DNA from: Stomorhina lunata
Lineage: Eukaryota; Arthropoda; Insecta; Diptera; Rhiniidae
NCBI GenBank assembly: GCA_933228675.1
Contig: OW121741.1
Coordinates: forward strand, 38,283,952 to 38,347,951
DNA length: 64,000 bases
Direction of reading: 5' to 3'
A model generated the notes under the pieces. That model saw only the letters and a list, made by a program, of their open reading frames with translations. It was not told the DNA's origin and searched no databases. A program made the position numbers and the translations under genes. Of this stretch, positions 35,901-47,872 are shown in pieces (the stretch's first letter is position 1; every line of letters starts with the position of its first letter).

Positions 35901-38900
35901 AGTCCGAAATGCAACCATCCCACCTGTTTAGCTTAGAATTTAAGGCACAGTGTCCCGTCAATATCCCTATACATCTGCTTAAGCCTACTCACCTGGTAGA
36001 GTTTTGGTTCCACTAATGTCCTGTCCTACACGTAGCCTTGTTTCCCCATATTCTTGTGTTTTCCTTGCTGATCCAAGACTTGATACCCAAATAAAAGTGA
36101 CAGATAGGGGGAGCAATTACACTTATTTACACTTTTTTACTAGTTTGGAGTTGATGCCAAATAGAGCTAATCTACATTTTTTACTAGTTTAGAGGTGATA
36201 CCATATGAAACATGTAGGAAGCCAATAAAATAACCTATATTCCAGTTATAATAGATCAGTGAGGAAATCACGAAAAACTGGGTGCAATATGGAGGCATGT
36301 ATAATATCTAGAACCCTATGCCTCGGGTATTTGCAGACTATGTACAGACGATAATACGTCCAAATTCGAAGATCACATTAAATGACATTGTCTTATGGAC
36401 CAAGGATGGCGACTTTTGGTTTTTGGAAGCAGATTTAACAATGGACTCTATAACATCCAGCGGAGTAAACCAAACGAAGTTGTAGAGCTTATTCTTACTT
36501 TATTTTTTCTATTCGTCTCTCAGTATATACAATGGACATATTTGGTATGTGAGTATGTATATTTAAGAAATTAAATGCGTTTTCAACTAAACACCGATTA
36601 TTTTGAGTGTAGACCTATGCACATAAGTATGTATGTATAAACATTATAAAATACATGAATATATACTTACATAGCCCTCCTTTCGAACATCATAACCACA
36701 TTGTTTATTTTTAATTAATTCATGCGATTGTCGACGACAACATGAAAAAGGAACACCACAGGCCTCTCGGCTACCAATGGCATATGAGGAACAATTGAAA
36801 TAATTATTGCTGTCCCAGTCTTTGGGGCCATCAATACCACAGCATTGCAGCCAATCTTCTTGAATCCAGTCAATGAGATTCTGTTGATCTGGATCTTCGC
36901 GGTAGTGAATAATGAAAGCGCGTAATCCCTCGGTGGCTTGGTCTTTTATCTGAATTACAAAAGTAATAAAATAAATATATACACCACTAAACTATTTCAA
37001 TATTTTCATATACATACCCAACCTTTATCTTTAAGTACAAGATACATTATACCAAAACAGACTTCTGCCACCAGCAGTACACAAACGAGTAAAATAAACT
37101 TTAAAGGAATAAAATTGTATGTGAAAAAATTTAAATATTTTTTTCATCTTTTTATTTACTTACAGTTCCTAATAAACAAGTATTTTCACGTAGTGCTCCA
37201 ACGCTCCCCGTAAAACCAATTAGAAATGTACAACTACCAATACATATTAATACAAAAGCTGGATCCAATACCAGTAGTGTCAATTTGTTTAAATTACTAA
37301 ATGTGTCTTTTTCATTCCATGCCCAAATACCAGCCGCTAGTATAATCAAACCAGTCATCTGAAATATCGAATAAACAATTTTTAATTAATTCTTTGAAAA
37401 CAACAAATAAACATTCAAATTCGTTTGTCTTTTGTATCGATTTGGACAATAAACGTTTAGGATATTTATGAGAAAAAATAAAAAATTTTAAGAACCTTAA
37501 CAATTGAACAACATCCCTCCAATGACACGCTTATGTTAAATTAACTACTTCGAGTTTCTAGAACTGGTGATTTATCTACATCTTTTCCCACACTTTTTTT
37601 TACTTGGAAGCAATATTCTATTAAAATTTTGAAATTTGATTTTTGTTTAAATTTATTTAGTTAAAATAATCATTTGAATTTGTTTGTGTTTGAAACGATT
37701 GAGACAAGAAAATTGACACTTAAGATAAAATTAAAAATTTTAAGAAAATAACGAGAGCCTATATTCAAAACCGTCTATGAACCAATTTTTTTCAAAATCA
37801 CTTTTTATTGGAAAACTATTTTTTTTATAATAGTAACATCTCTTTTTAATTAAAACCGGAGAGAAGAAATCTATTTTAGAACATTGGCTTATACATATAT
37901 ATTGTAGAAGAAATATTGAATTTTATTTAAATATTTTTGATATTAAACAGTTTGTTGCATGATACAAGTACAAGGTAGTTCCAATAGTCTTACTAAATTT
38001 TTAATAAGGATTTTTGAAGTTTCATTTTTATATTTACATTTGACAAAATATTGCCACTTTTTAAAAACACAGCTTTGAATATCGAACGGCATCAAAATTT
38101 GCATATCATTATAAACACATTTTGACCTTGTAATTGTTATAATGGTTGTCTAGAAGTATTCCTTTATGATCCAGGCTCTCTTAAATTCAATATTTAATAT
38201 TTTTTTTTTTATATTTATATTGAAGAAAAATAATTTCAATAAAAATATTAAATATTTACAAAATTGAAAACAAATCCAAACATATATGGTAGCTTTATTT
38301 TTTCACAAATGTCATAATCCTTATATATGTCAGATAGTGATTTTTAAATTTAAAAGTGACAATGGAACTACCGTGTACATTAGACTGTCTCACTTTTTTC
38401 ACTTTTTTTGAAATTCCTTGATGAACATCTTATCTTCATCATCTTTCTTAATCTACTTAAAAAACCATGAATTTTGATATATAACACTTAAATATTGGTG
38501 GCCGGGAACTGGTCTCTCAAATCGATTTTTTGTTTTTTTGGGAAAAATGCACCTTTTCAAAAAAATTCAAAAATCTTCTTTTAGTTATTTGCGCCTAATT
38601 CAAGCAATTTTTGACAGATTTTAATTTTAGTAAATTCATTTAAAAGCTTGTTAAATTTCCGAATTTTTGTTAAAAGAAACATTTCCAGTTTCTTCTATGG
38701 TTTTTTATTTATAGCATCACAAACTCGGATTTTCTAATGCGAACTGAGAATTTTTTTTTAATTTTTGCTTACTTTTTCTTTTATAGAAATTTACTGGTGC
38801 AACATTTTTGTATTCTGTAAACGCAGTATGTTAAATATATCTGTTGTTTATTAAAATAAAATCGTAGGAGCCATAATGAAAATGTGTCAAAATAGACTAA

Positions 38901-41900
38901 AAAGGAAAATTAGTCGCTTCAGTGCAGCGAAAAATATTTACGACACTGCTTGTTTAAAATTGTTTCTTATAATTTGCATTTTGATTTAAGAGATGTCTGC
39001 AATCAAAAATAACGAACATCAGCCTTGGATAGTGGGTTTGTATACTTAAATGAATGCGGTGAATTAGTTATTTCATTTCCGAAAATTTTTTTCTTAGTTC
39101 CGAACAGTTTTATGTCAAGACGTAAAATTCCCACAGGAAGGGATGAACTTGGTAGATTACTTTATTTGATAGTAACAGATAAAAAATTAAAGAAAAGTGC
39201 TTCTCTCACTGTTGCGGGTGAAATTCTTGACATATGGCGAAGTATTCGCAAAGATTCAAATTTACAAAATAAAAGTTATGTTTCAAGAAACCTAAAAAAA
39301 TTTTTTATGTCCCGCGGTATTTACAGCCTCAAGATTTTTGCATTTCGAAACCAATTTAAATTAACGGGTACGTTAAAATTTTTTACAAGCATCGAAAGTT
39401 AAATAAAGTTTTTTTCTTTATTTAGATGATGAGTTAAGTGGTCTCACTGAGTTCAATATTTTTCTGGTCAAAATATATGTTGAACATTGGTTTAAGTGCA
39501 CGTTAGCAACAAATGCCGCTTTGAACGATATTTTTTTGATACAACAAATCCAGGAATATAGCAAAACAAATTTTTATGTAGCAGAGGCTGCTTTAGAAAT
39601 AATGTCACGACACTTGTGGTATTTAAGCGAAATTGCAATTGGCTTATCTTTTTTTGATCCGAGGCATTCACCAAAAACATTGAACGAAATGGCATCTGCT
39701 TTAAATAATCCAAGGAACCAGCAAAACTTGTTTCGTTATAAGTGTTTTTCCAAAGAAGCCAACCTCAAGATCGTCGACCTAGTGTCAGAAAATACAAAAA
39801 TTTTTTTCGATATCACTGGGACTCATTATGACTTTATTCACAGTCCATCTTCTTCTTGGCATGAAAATGAAGATTTCAAAAAAATTCAACAATTTGCAAT
39901 TAACTTAACAGTAGTCAACGACCCTGCTGAGCGCGCAATTGGCCTTTTGAAAACAGTCAACAACACGCTAGTGATGGAAAACAGTGAGCAAAATGATTTG
40001 ATTCAAGTGATCGAACATTTCCACAAAATGCATCCAAACTACAACAAAAGTACTGTTTTAGCAAATTTGAAAAAATAAGAAACCAATATTAACTTCTTCT
40101 TATTATATATTAATGTATTTTTGAAATTAAAAAAAAAATGAAATAAATAATTTTAGTCATATCGGAACTTTTCCTAAAACTGCAGTTTTTCTTAAAAGAA
40201 TTTCAGCGTTATTTATACCGAAATCTTCAGCTTAAAATTTCCTATAATACTGCTTTTACAGAATACAAAAATGTTGTACCAGTAAATTTCTATAAAAGAA
40301 AAAGTAAGCAAAAATTAAAAAAAAATTCTCTGTTCGCATTAGAAAATCCGAGTTTGTGATGCTATAAATAAAAAACCATAGAAGAAACTGGAAATGTTTC
40401 TTTTAAAAAAATTTAGGAAATTTAACAGCTTTTAAATGAATTTACTAAAATTAAAATCTGTCAAAAATTGCTTGAATTAGGCGCAAATAACTAAAAGAAG
40501 ATTTTTGAATTTTTTTGAAAAAGTGCATTTTTCCCAAAAAAACAAAAAATCGATTTGAGAGACCAGTTCCCGGCCACCAATATTTAAGTGTTATATATCA
40601 AAATTCATGGTTTTTTAAATAGATTAAGAAAATCGATGTTCATCAAGGAATTTCAAAAAAAGTGAAAAAGTGAGACAGTCTAGTGTACATATATCTTGGA
40701 AGAAGTTATGATTTACTAATTTTTTGATATTATTTTCATGTTTTTCAGATTTTACTTTTCTCAAAAAATGGATGCTGCTTATATTGCTAATAAATATAAT
40801 GAACTCCTTAAGTCACTTTCATTGCTTATAAAATTGTGTTTATATATAATATGTATTTTATTGAATTATTGAATTTGTAAAATAAATCATTTTAATGATC
40901 GTCTAAAAAATGGGTTTCAATTAAAAAGCATTTGAAAAAAAAAACTATTGCGAAATTTGTTGTTATTAGTACTATTGACGATATCATTGTAATATTATAA
41001 ACTCTGAAATTATCGAGCAAAAAGTAAAATCTATCGAGAATATATCGCGCTGCTTTGTGTTTTCGATATTGCCAATGATATCATTATTTTCAAAAATTAT
41101 GATATCATAATCGAGTGTACCTTTTTGTAGGAGACTACTATTACTTTAGAGTCTATAATGATATCATTCTCGGAACTGCTTGTCGAGAAAATGAAATCGT
41201 TATGATATCATTATGATATCGTTTGGTTTGTTGGGTTGTTTGATATTTGTATAAATTTATTGGTATATTATATATATAATATATAATTCCCCGACAACAT
41301 TCCAATTGGAACAAGGGGTACTTCTCTCAGACAATGAGCTGCATCCGATTATATTTTTAGACTCATTGAAAGGGACCTACGTTTTAACGCCGACTCCGAA
41401 CGGCAAATGCATTAGTTAGAGAAGTTTTACATAGCCTTATACTCAATAACCAGTGGCTAGCTGAGTTATGAGGTATATTACTCTGTTTTTAAATAGGTTT
41501 CGGATTTAAAAAGCACATAAAATCTATACAATTCAATGTTAAATGGTTATTTCATGTAAATGCTAACCGCGGCTGCTCCTCAAATTCTTCAAATTAGGCA
41601 TACTATATCCAACATATCGGCCGTCATCTTAAGAATTAATTAGTCTATACCGGCTTTCAATGCCACAACCGTTACGGGATTGTCATAATGAGACATAGAA
41701 CATAGCCCCACTAAAAATAGTCTAAAAGTAAATTAACCGGACCTAAACATAAAATAAACTGTACAACGAACTTCAATCTCAATTAGACCTTTGTTCTCGC
41801 CCAATACCGGTCTTGTTGGAACCACCTACATTTATCTAAATTCAGATCTTCCCTTTAGTAAAAAACAAATTGTAATGATCGCACGCCATTCAAAGTAACA

Positions 41901-44659
41901 TTCCTGCCTTCACGGCATTTGAAAAAGTACGGTGATCCTTATTTGGCTCTAATATATCTTTTTGTAAGAAGAAATAGCACAAACTTTCTAATATAAACGT
42001 CCACTTCCAGATTTAAATTTCATTCCCTCAGATACCTATCAATTAGTCCCTCTAATGTCAACTGATAGGTCTAAATTATTTCAATCTCGTACGAGATTTA
42101 CCCGCTTTGGGAATAAAAGAACGATTTACTGATTATACATCCAGTAGAAAACTTTTTAAGCTATATAATAATTATTCAACATAATAACGTATTTAGGATT
42201 TATTAAATAAAAATTTTAACTAGCTGTTGGTTATGCTTTTTGGAATGAAACAAACGTTTTTGAACCACCTTTTAAGCAACACCTTTTTCGTATGCATATG
42301 TAACTTTTGTTAGATCTTTAGCTCAATTGATTTGGTATTTCTTTTTAGTAGAAGGATTTTACTATTAACTAATGATTTTAACAATTCCCACTTGTTTTAT
42401 TTAAATTAACAATTTTTCAAAACAGACTGAAAAAATTATCTTTAATTCTACTTGTGAAAGCATTAAAAAATTATTTATTAAAAATCTGCAATTCCTGCCT
42501 TAGCATAGTCCCATATATAAAATTTTAGAAAAATCTTAATAGCTCCTACCAACTTAATCTGTTAGAGGTTAATACAATTCGGTACATTCATTTCGATACA
42601 TTTCGGTACCGTTATAGCAACCCATTGACACACATAAAGTTTTTAAAAATCCTTTTAACAATTGTCTGCGATATAAGAATGCGAAATATTTTATGTTTGT
42701 TCATTTTTTTTTTTTTTTTTTTTTTTGTTAAGAAACCTATTATTATTTAAAGGTCTCCAGCCGAAGTGCTATTTTTTTACTGTGCATTTTGCGATATCTT
42801 TTAATAATTTATTAATTGTTGCCTAAATAGTAAACTATGCATGTTAAAGAACTTCAATGCAAATTTTCATAAAAATAGTTCCATTAGTTTAAAAGATATA
42901 ACTGGTCAAACTAAAAATATTAGCTTGGTGCAAATACCGCAAATATAAGGGGTTTCTTCAAATTCACTTAAAATACCTTTTTAAAAAAAGTGTTTTTTTC
43001 CGACGAGATATATTACTTTAAAATCGGGTGAAAACTTTCCTAATTAAGGGTTTTTCCAAAATAATTATTATAAAACCTTCAAGACTCTCCTGAGCCTTCA
43101 AGGCTTTGGTTTGATAGCAAAAATTACTATATATCTCCTAACAGTAGATTTATCGTCATTAATTGTTTTCGACAGCATATTTGTATGGGAGTTACGCGAA
43201 ATCATGGAAATATATTGTCAAAAATCATTTAGATTTGTCTTTGGTACCAAAAATGGACATGCACCAAATTTCATCACTAAACCACACTCAACCAAAGACT
43301 TATCGTCATCTCAGTTGTTGTGTGGCAGTTTGTGTATGGCAGACAGATACCAGAAATAATGAACCTATATTGACCAAAATCAACGGGATTTGTCTTTGGT
43401 ACTAAAGATGTACATGCGCCAAATTTCGTCACTTTACCGCTCTTAACCAGAGAATTATCGTCATTTCAGTTGTTTCCGACAGTATATTTACATGGGAGGC
43501 ACGCGAAATAATGGACCGATATTGACCAACATCAACTGGCTTTGCTTTTAGTACCAAAAATGAACATGCACTAAATTTCATCACTATATCTCTCCTATCC
43601 AGAGACTTTTCATCACTATATCTCTCCTATCCAGAGACTTTTCGTCATATTAGTTGTTTCCGACAGCATATTTATACGGCAGATACGTGAAATAATGGAG
43701 ATATATTGACTAAAATCTACTGGCTTTTTCTTTGATACCAAAAATGAACATGCACTACATTTCCTCAAATTCTGTTGAAACCTACGACCTACACTTTGAT
43801 TACAATTTTACATAAAACGACCGACGGACGAGCATAGGGGGACAAACAAGCCACCAAAATCTGATTTTTTTTCCTTTTACTATTTTAAGCCTAAATCTAA
43901 TTTCGCAATAGTTTATAACTCAAACAAAACTAAAACAACTTTATGAATCTTTGTTCCTAGCAATTTAGATGTACCAGTCACAAAATTTTACACAGAAATA
44001 ACAAAGATTTCGGGAAGTGGCACAAGATAGGTAAATACTCATAGTCTTGTTCATTTGCTACATTTTCCTGCACGGTCCTCATATCTAATATACAATGCTC
44101 CCTTATAAATGTAATGCTTCATGTTTGAATGATTCCTCCAATGAATTCGCAATAGTATCTATGCTAGCTATACAATAACCAAAATTAGTGTATTCGCGTC
44201 TAATAGTTTTTAAATATTTGACATACTAATTGTACAGAATACTATTAAGTGAAAAAATTGTAGCCTTTAATGCTGAACTAACAAGCGGATGTAGTCTCCA
44301 CTTCCGCACTGTTATTGTGCGTATATACACTAATATTTAGAATATACCAAATTATAGTTTTTTAATCCTAAAGTTGTCAATCTCAGACAAAATACACAAA
44401 AAATACGCATTTGAATAATATTCAACTTTACTTTGCCTCCCAAGCATCTTGTAAATTTGGAACAAAGAACCACAAGCAAAAAATTTGCATATTCGACAAA
44501 ATCACACACATTCATCCATTTATCAAGAACTGCTTATGTTAGATATCTTTAAGATATTCGTTGGCGTCTTACCCATAATAAAGTATTGCAAATAAACAAT
44601 ACATATTTCATGCAACAATTTACTTCTCGAGTTTCATGGCGATATTTGCGGACGGGCAT
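26915..44659 (-). CDS. TspanC8-type tetraspanin, last exon not found
   Basis: Four-pass membrane scaffold. Exons (minus): 44573-44659 (MPVRKYRHETREVNCCMKYV, start plus TM1), 37164-37358 (LDPAFVLICIGSCTFLIGFT, then GALRENTCLL; end of TM1 to TM2), 37018-37098 (FILLVCVLLVAEVCFG, TM3), 36671-36949 (large loop with DWLQCCGIDGPKDWD, NNYFNCSS, REACGVPFSCCR and KNKQCGYDV), then one of two homologous exons, 27225-27335 or 26915-27031 (ERGCLRAGEEYLE or EKGCVLAGEEWME plus TM4). All junctions are GT-AG and phase 0. The loop has eight cysteines, the signature of TspanC8 proteins, which escort the protease ADAM10/Kuzbanian and so influence Notch signalling (family knowledge). Likely orthologue of fly Tsp26A, Tsp86D or Tsp3A; I cannot choose. 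The short C-terminal tail exon lies further left or outside the window. Confidence 0.9.
27336..27870. other. start of the 9-kb tetraspanin intron, no gene
   Basis: Ordinary AT-rich intron; from about 27700 it may include the 3' tail of the antisense LINE. Confidence 0.4.
27871..28322 (-). repeat. 226-bp tandem duplication in a LINE 3' region
   Basis: ATTGCTGTGTGGTAAGCCAA begins at 27871 and again at 28097. The two 226-bp units differ at only a few positions and share GGTTATGCCACTCGGAGACC. They sit directly downstream (in minus orientation) of a LINE RNase H remnant. Confidence 0.9.
28823..30071 (+). mobile_element. DD37E mariner-like transposon (about 1.25 kb)
   Basis: Inverted ends AAAGAGTGTTCTAAA (from 28824) and TTTAGAGCACTCTTT (to 30070), one mismatch, with TA at both borders. 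Inserted into the RNase H region of an antisense LINE inside the tetraspanin intron. Confidence 0.85.
28977..29989 (+). pseudogene. DD37E (ITmD37E-like) transposase with a single stop
   Basis: Almost complete IS630-Tc1-mariner transposase in one frame. The N-terminal helix-turn-helix region reads RKKVRENIIKTFQKNPSWTF, then IAKSLKVDPRTVSNAIRRYK and SLRKAARTVKCST. The catalytic core is MMDDETYVLADF (Asp), TFFWPDLASCHYG (Asp) and NPPNCPELGHVERYW (Glu). I count 37 residues between the second Asp and the Glu, the spacing of the DD37E group known from mosquitoes. The only in-frame lesion is a stop at 29300-29302 after LKTYKV. No clear ATG precedes the first helix (ATAGTTATTTCA stands there), so the start may also be lost. 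Confidence 0.85.
30290..30905. repeat. dispersed dipteran repeat ending in GGTCGGGCTTGACCGAC
   Basis: Begins GGGTATTATAAGTTTGTGCT and ends GGTCGGGCTTGACCGACTAT, a pairing common at the edges of dispersed repeats in higher flies (recognised from memory). The end motif can fold on itself. The minus-strand frame here (30303-30617) is a by-product. Confidence 0.5.
30906..31340. other. AT-rich intron sequence
   Basis: Nothing recognised. Confidence 0.4.
31354..31396 (+). ncRNA. hammerhead-like motif, Penelope-type 3' end
   Basis: CTGAAGA (31354-31360) fits the hammerhead CUGANGA core. GTTTC/GAAAC (31362-31366 and 31374-31378) forms stem II. GAAA (31379-31382) is the second core block. CGTT pairs with AATG across a GGGA loop, leaving a GUA cleavage triplet ending at 31396. 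Penelope-like retroelements carry such motifs. Against activity: one extra A (31361) separates the core from stem II, and stem I is poorly paired. Probably a decayed ribozyme. Confidence 0.4.
31545..31981. mobile_element. MITE with TGCTAAAAGGGCCAATGTCA ends
   Basis: The 20-bp motif TGCTAAAAGGGCCAATGTCA stands at 31545-31564 and, inverted with two mismatches, at 31962-31981. Further direct copies occur inside at 31714-31732 (diverged) and 31768-31787 (perfect). No open frame. Confidence 0.65.
32480..33258. mobile_element. MITE with about 40-bp inverted ends
   Basis: The left arm (about 32481-32520) and right arm (33215-33258, inverted) share GGCCTATATCTAAAATGGCT followed by TATCT. A partial internal copy, GTAGATAAGCC, lies near 33090. 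No coding capacity. Confidence 0.7.
33260..34292. other. AT-rich intron sequence, no gene
   Basis: The frame at 33486-33722 has no motif or splice context. Confidence 0.4.
34293..34774. repeat. perfect 56-bp direct repeat pair
   Basis: 34293-34348 and 34719-34774 are identical, beginning TAAGAAAGAAAATATGCTTA and ending AGTTTAAGAGATATT. 370 bp of unrelated sequence lies between. Confidence 0.9.
34893..35010. repeat. dispersed repeat, shared with 37753-37870
   Basis: GAGAGCCTTTATTCAA, then ATGAACCAATTTTTT and GTTACATCTCTTTT, matched in the same order and orientation at 37753-37870 with substitutions. Confidence 0.7.
35011..35699. other. intron sequence, no gene recognised
   Basis: The forward frame 35205-35435 is open but shows no motif. 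Confidence 0.4.
35700..36125 (-). pseudogene. LINE C-terminal fragment, antisense
   Basis: The minus strand reads PPICHFYLGIKSWIS, then LSRCIGILTGHCALNSKLNR and WDGCISDFCRL, with stops. It is homologous block by block with the LINE remnant at 28380-28700 (PPICHLFMGIKSWI, WDGAIQDICRLC). Same LOA/Jockey-type family, independent insertion. Confidence 0.65.
36126..36670. other. intron sequence beside the tetraspanin loop exon
   Basis: No gene. Short duplicated words such as ATTTTTTACTAGTTT(A/G)GAG (about 36133 and 36176). Confidence 0.4.
37359..38372. other. tetraspanin intron 1, left part
   Basis: AT-rich. Holds the second copy of the 34893-35010 repeat (37753-37870). Confidence 0.5.
38381..40682 (+). 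mobile_element. unclassified DNA transposon, about 440-bp TIRs, 8-bp target duplication
   Basis: 2302-bp element flanked by the perfect 8-bp duplication GTGTACAT (38373-38380 and 40683-40690). It starts TAGACTGTCTCAC and ends GTGAGACAGTCTA. The inverted arms extend from 38381 to about 38830 and from about 40245 to 40682 with high identity, including TGGCCGGGAACTGGTCTCTC near the outer part. Between them lies one spliced coding region. Eight-base duplications occur in hAT, P, Merlin and Zisupton elements, but the protein matches none of these that I can recognise. Confidence 0.9.
39025..40078 (+). CDS. transposase-like protein of the long-TIR element
   Basis: Two exons: about 39025-39367, donor G|GTACGTT, and acceptor TTTATTTAG before ATGATGAG at about 39426, rejoining in phase to give DDELSGLTEFNIFLVKIYVE. 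The product has MSRRKIPTGRDELGRLLYLI, IYVEHWFKCTLATNAALND, ALEIMSRHLWYLSEIAIGLS-FFD, and a C-terminal block VNDPAERAIGLLKTVNN followed by DLIQVIEHFHKMHPNY. The HxWYLxE...GLSFFD and V-V-N-D-x-A-E-R blocks recur in many unnamed insect and cnidarian proteins, from memory. About 330 residues without an obvious N-terminal ATG in frame: ATG 38993 is in another frame. The N-terminal, DNA-binding part is therefore probably deleted. Confidence 0.55.
40691..41288. other. tetraspanin intron 1, AT-rich
   Basis: No gene. ATGATATCATT words recur at 41073-41225. Confidence 0.4.
41289..41474. mobile_element. half copy of a CCCCGACAAC-ended MITE
   Basis: Starts CCCCGACAACATTCCAATTG next to a TA-rich tract and matches the inverted right half of the full element at 59625-60083 until GAGTTATGAGGT, where it breaks off. 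Confidence 0.8.
41475..43083. other. intron sequence, no gene
   Basis: Includes a poly-T run of about 23 bases near 42704-42726. Nothing coding. Confidence 0.4.
43084..43860. repeat. four imperfect repeats of about 160 bp
   Basis: CGTCATTTCAGTTGTTTCCGACAG-type segments occur near 43155, 43310, 43464 and 43643. Each is followed by GAAATAATGGA, ATTGACCAAAATC and ACCAAAAATG(A/G)ACATGCAC. A small local duplication (TCATCACTATATCTCTCCTA) lies at about 43577-43630. The block ends ACGACCGACGGACGAGCATA, a tail seen in fly dispersed repeats. Open frames inside are not genes. Confidence 0.7.
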
Positions 44660-46739
44660 ATTTTATTATTTTGGTATTAAAATGAGATTCGTCAATTTGA
44701 CAAAATTCACTTTTAACTTATCCGGAAAACCTTGAAAAAGTCGATTTTTTTGCAACTAAATTATAGTAAAATAAATATCCAATTGGAAATAAAAAAAATT
44801 ACTAGCAGATTTCAGATTTTCTTGTCAAGTGACGTTTACTTATGGAGGGTTGCCATATCAACATCGTTCGTTCTATCTTAGAGATGGCATTTGTTATTGT
44901 TTATTGGTGATGGTGATAGTTATCGATATAAACATGAAATTGTACAGTAGAAGAACAAAATCAATGTATACTCTTAAAACTAGGTGTTATTTGTTACAAA
45001 AACCTTATGATATACATTGAAATTTAAGAAATTTTAAAATTTGGTTTAATATAAAATTAAACAAGTAAGAGTGCTATATTCTGCTATCTTAAATATCCTT
45101 CGCCAATGGTGTTCTAAAAGTAAAATACAGAGTTTAAAGAATCTATTATTGACAAAATGAATCTATTATTGACAAAATTTTTGCCTGTAAAAGTTCAGTA
45201 ACAACAGTAACAATATGAATAAAAACGTAAACAAAAGAAAACCAGCGGCTGAAAATTTGCCGCAATTTTTATTTAGTTAAAAATTTTAAGTCGAACAAAT
45301 AAAACTAACTAAATTAAAGTTAAAAAGTATATAACTAATTAAAAATTAAAAGCTTAGGTCATTTTATGTCTGTTTATATATAAGTTTTGTAAGTTTTGGC
45401 ACGATATATGAACATTACTTTTGAATTAAGTGCATAGGCTTACATATATAAACAATTTAAAAATTTACATACCATCGTATGGACAGAGGACGTGTTTGAA
45501 TCCATATATATACAAAGTAATTGAACGATTAGGATGGTTGCTTCGACGGGAATTGCTCTATCAGTGCGTGTAGTGGCTTTCAGAAAAAATGTTAAGGTAC
45601 AAATCTGTGGCAATATGGAAGAATAACTTAAGTCGAAAATTGAAGTTTTGAGACATCATCAATTTTGTGTAATTTTTCTTCTGCTTGATTTCTGCTAATA
45701 ATTTTTGAATTAATATATTGATAGAGGAATGAATATTTAAAAAAAAAGATTCCATATTGCCACAGAAATATAAAAAAATAATTTTCTGCCTCCACTAAAA
45801 ACTTTAGACTTGTCTCTTATTAGAGGATCGCACTGTTTCCTAGTTTTTAAATGAATATGAATGCTGTATTCGAAATGTTAACGGTTAATTATGTACATAT
45901 CATGGATTATTTGAACAATTTTTTATTATTTACGTAAAACTCTGAAGTTAGCGAACCCAGTTATGTCGAACCTTTGGCAATAGCATTTGGTAGTTATTTT
46001 TTTGTCGATCTATATAAGCTTTAGATTCTATGCTCTTAGTTTAAGATATTTACGTGAGATATACAAATTTGTAATGAATATTTGGTAAAACAAATGGTTA
46101 TTTGTGTATTGGTTTACTATACTGAAGAAGTTCTTGAATAGATGAATACTTCAGCAACAATATTGTATTTGGAAAGTATTGTTCTATTAATCTGTGCAAC
46201 TCTTATGTTCTAGGGGTATACTCAGGCCCTTTAGTTGATTTAAATGGATATACCAGCTATATAAAGATGTTTATAGTTAATATTTTACGTATATTAACTG
46301 CAGTTAGTTGATTTTAACTTGCTAAATTTCAAGACAATTGATCTAAATTTGACCCTAGCTAGCATATTAGACCCAATGAATTCTATTATGATTCTTTTTC
46401 ATTGAATTTTTAAATGATTTTTGTTTGATGATTTTGTTTGTATGAAAATTTCGAAAAATCTTAATGTAAATGTTTTCCTGGTTTGAAAATCATAGATAAA
46501 GTTATTACCATTACATAAAATAACAGTTTAAATAAATGTTGTTCTGGCTGTTGACCAATGTTATATGGATATCAGAAATTCTAGGCAACACTTTTTCAAG
46601 CGATATCTATATAAATCGACAGAGAAAAAGATATATAATTTATTTCAATTCTGTTGGTACTGTTGTACTAAAAATGATATAATCATTTGCATTGTTAAGA
46701 TTGTAACAATGAAAAGTAAATAGTTTTCAATTTTTCCAT
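44660..46739. other. 5' flank of the tetraspanin gene, no further gene
   Basis: Any untranslated exon or promoter of the tetraspanin should be here; no core promoter element stands out. Confidence 0.35.
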
Positions 46740-46749
46740 AATATTAATT

Positions 46750-47180
46750 AATTCGATGTTGAAAACTCGACTGTTCACACTTCAAATATTTGACAACTAT
46801 CTCGTTTTCGTATTTTGAAACACTTTTTGCAGTAAAATTATTAAAACTTTTTTTGCATTATTAAACTTAAGTTTTTTTTTTAAGATTTCCCCAATATCTT
46901 CATTTATGTTTTATAAAATCTTTAAAGAAATATTAATTTTTGAAAAAATTTTTAATTGTCATTATTTTCTAATTTATTTTAGTTTTTATTCTCATAGTTG
47001 TTAAAACTGTACATTACAGTGTCGCATGTGAAATATATGAGTCTTCAAAAGAGTTATCATTGAAAACTCGTACATAGGAAGTTTTTGTTTCGTATATTTA
47101 TGAAAACTTGAGTTTTTGATATTGTTTTGGGTCGAAAACTACTTAAACGAGTTTTCAAGCTTAATGTGAATAGACTATTA
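46750..47180 (-). mobile_element. MITE copy related to 47873-48556, inverted
   Basis: GAGTTTTCAAGCTTAATGTG, then AATAGACTATT near 47150-47170, is the reverse complement (with changes) of AATAGCTCATTCACATTGAG at 47873. Both contain repeated GAAAACT words. Confidence 0.5.
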
Positions 47181-47872
47181 GGAGTTAAAGGGTTTACATA
47201 GGAGAAAATCTGATGAGGCGAAGACACTATCAGCTTTTAGCTACATATTTTACAATTAAACCATCATCTTGAAAGTATATAACTTTCGTTATTATAACTT
47301 TTATAATAACGAAAAAGTTTTGATCAAAGAAACTAATAAGGAATAATATTAATGGAATTCTTATTTTGAGTATATATTAGAGGTTCTTGAAAGGGTCCTT
47401 TTGTGGTCAGTCTGCAAAGGATAGAAAAAAAAAATAATGTTATTACTGCCAGTGCCAGATGAGTCAAGTTCATCAAAAATAAAATTCGAGAGCTTAGTTA
47501 GATGTTGCAGAAACTAGTAACCTAGATGAAAAGCCCTGAGATTATCAAGTCTGGATACACAGAGGAGGTGACCATCTGTTCCTCATTTACATTATGACAA
47601 ATTCTGCATGTAGTTGTTGTACTGAAGATTGAGTCTAGGTTACCAAGACTATTGAACTCTTACCATCGTAAGTTGTACATGTTAGTCTTCAAACTGAACA
47701 AATGATTTCCGGTTGGTCTTCTCCCGTGAAATAGCTTCATTTGCAATATGCAGACTGAAATTTAAATTCATCCATAACCTTCAAAATTCCATTGCCTATT
47801 TTCTATCTCCTTTAAGGGTTAAGGTTTTTACTTTGAATTTGCTGACGTCAAAGGCCTCAGCTGTTAGTACCT
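47181..47872. other. intergenic, no gene
   Basis: No supported feature. Confidence 0.4.

Noticed and set aside
43111..43405. Overlapping 80-residue frames
   Set aside because: They fall in the 160-bp imperfect repeats and overlap each other in two frames.
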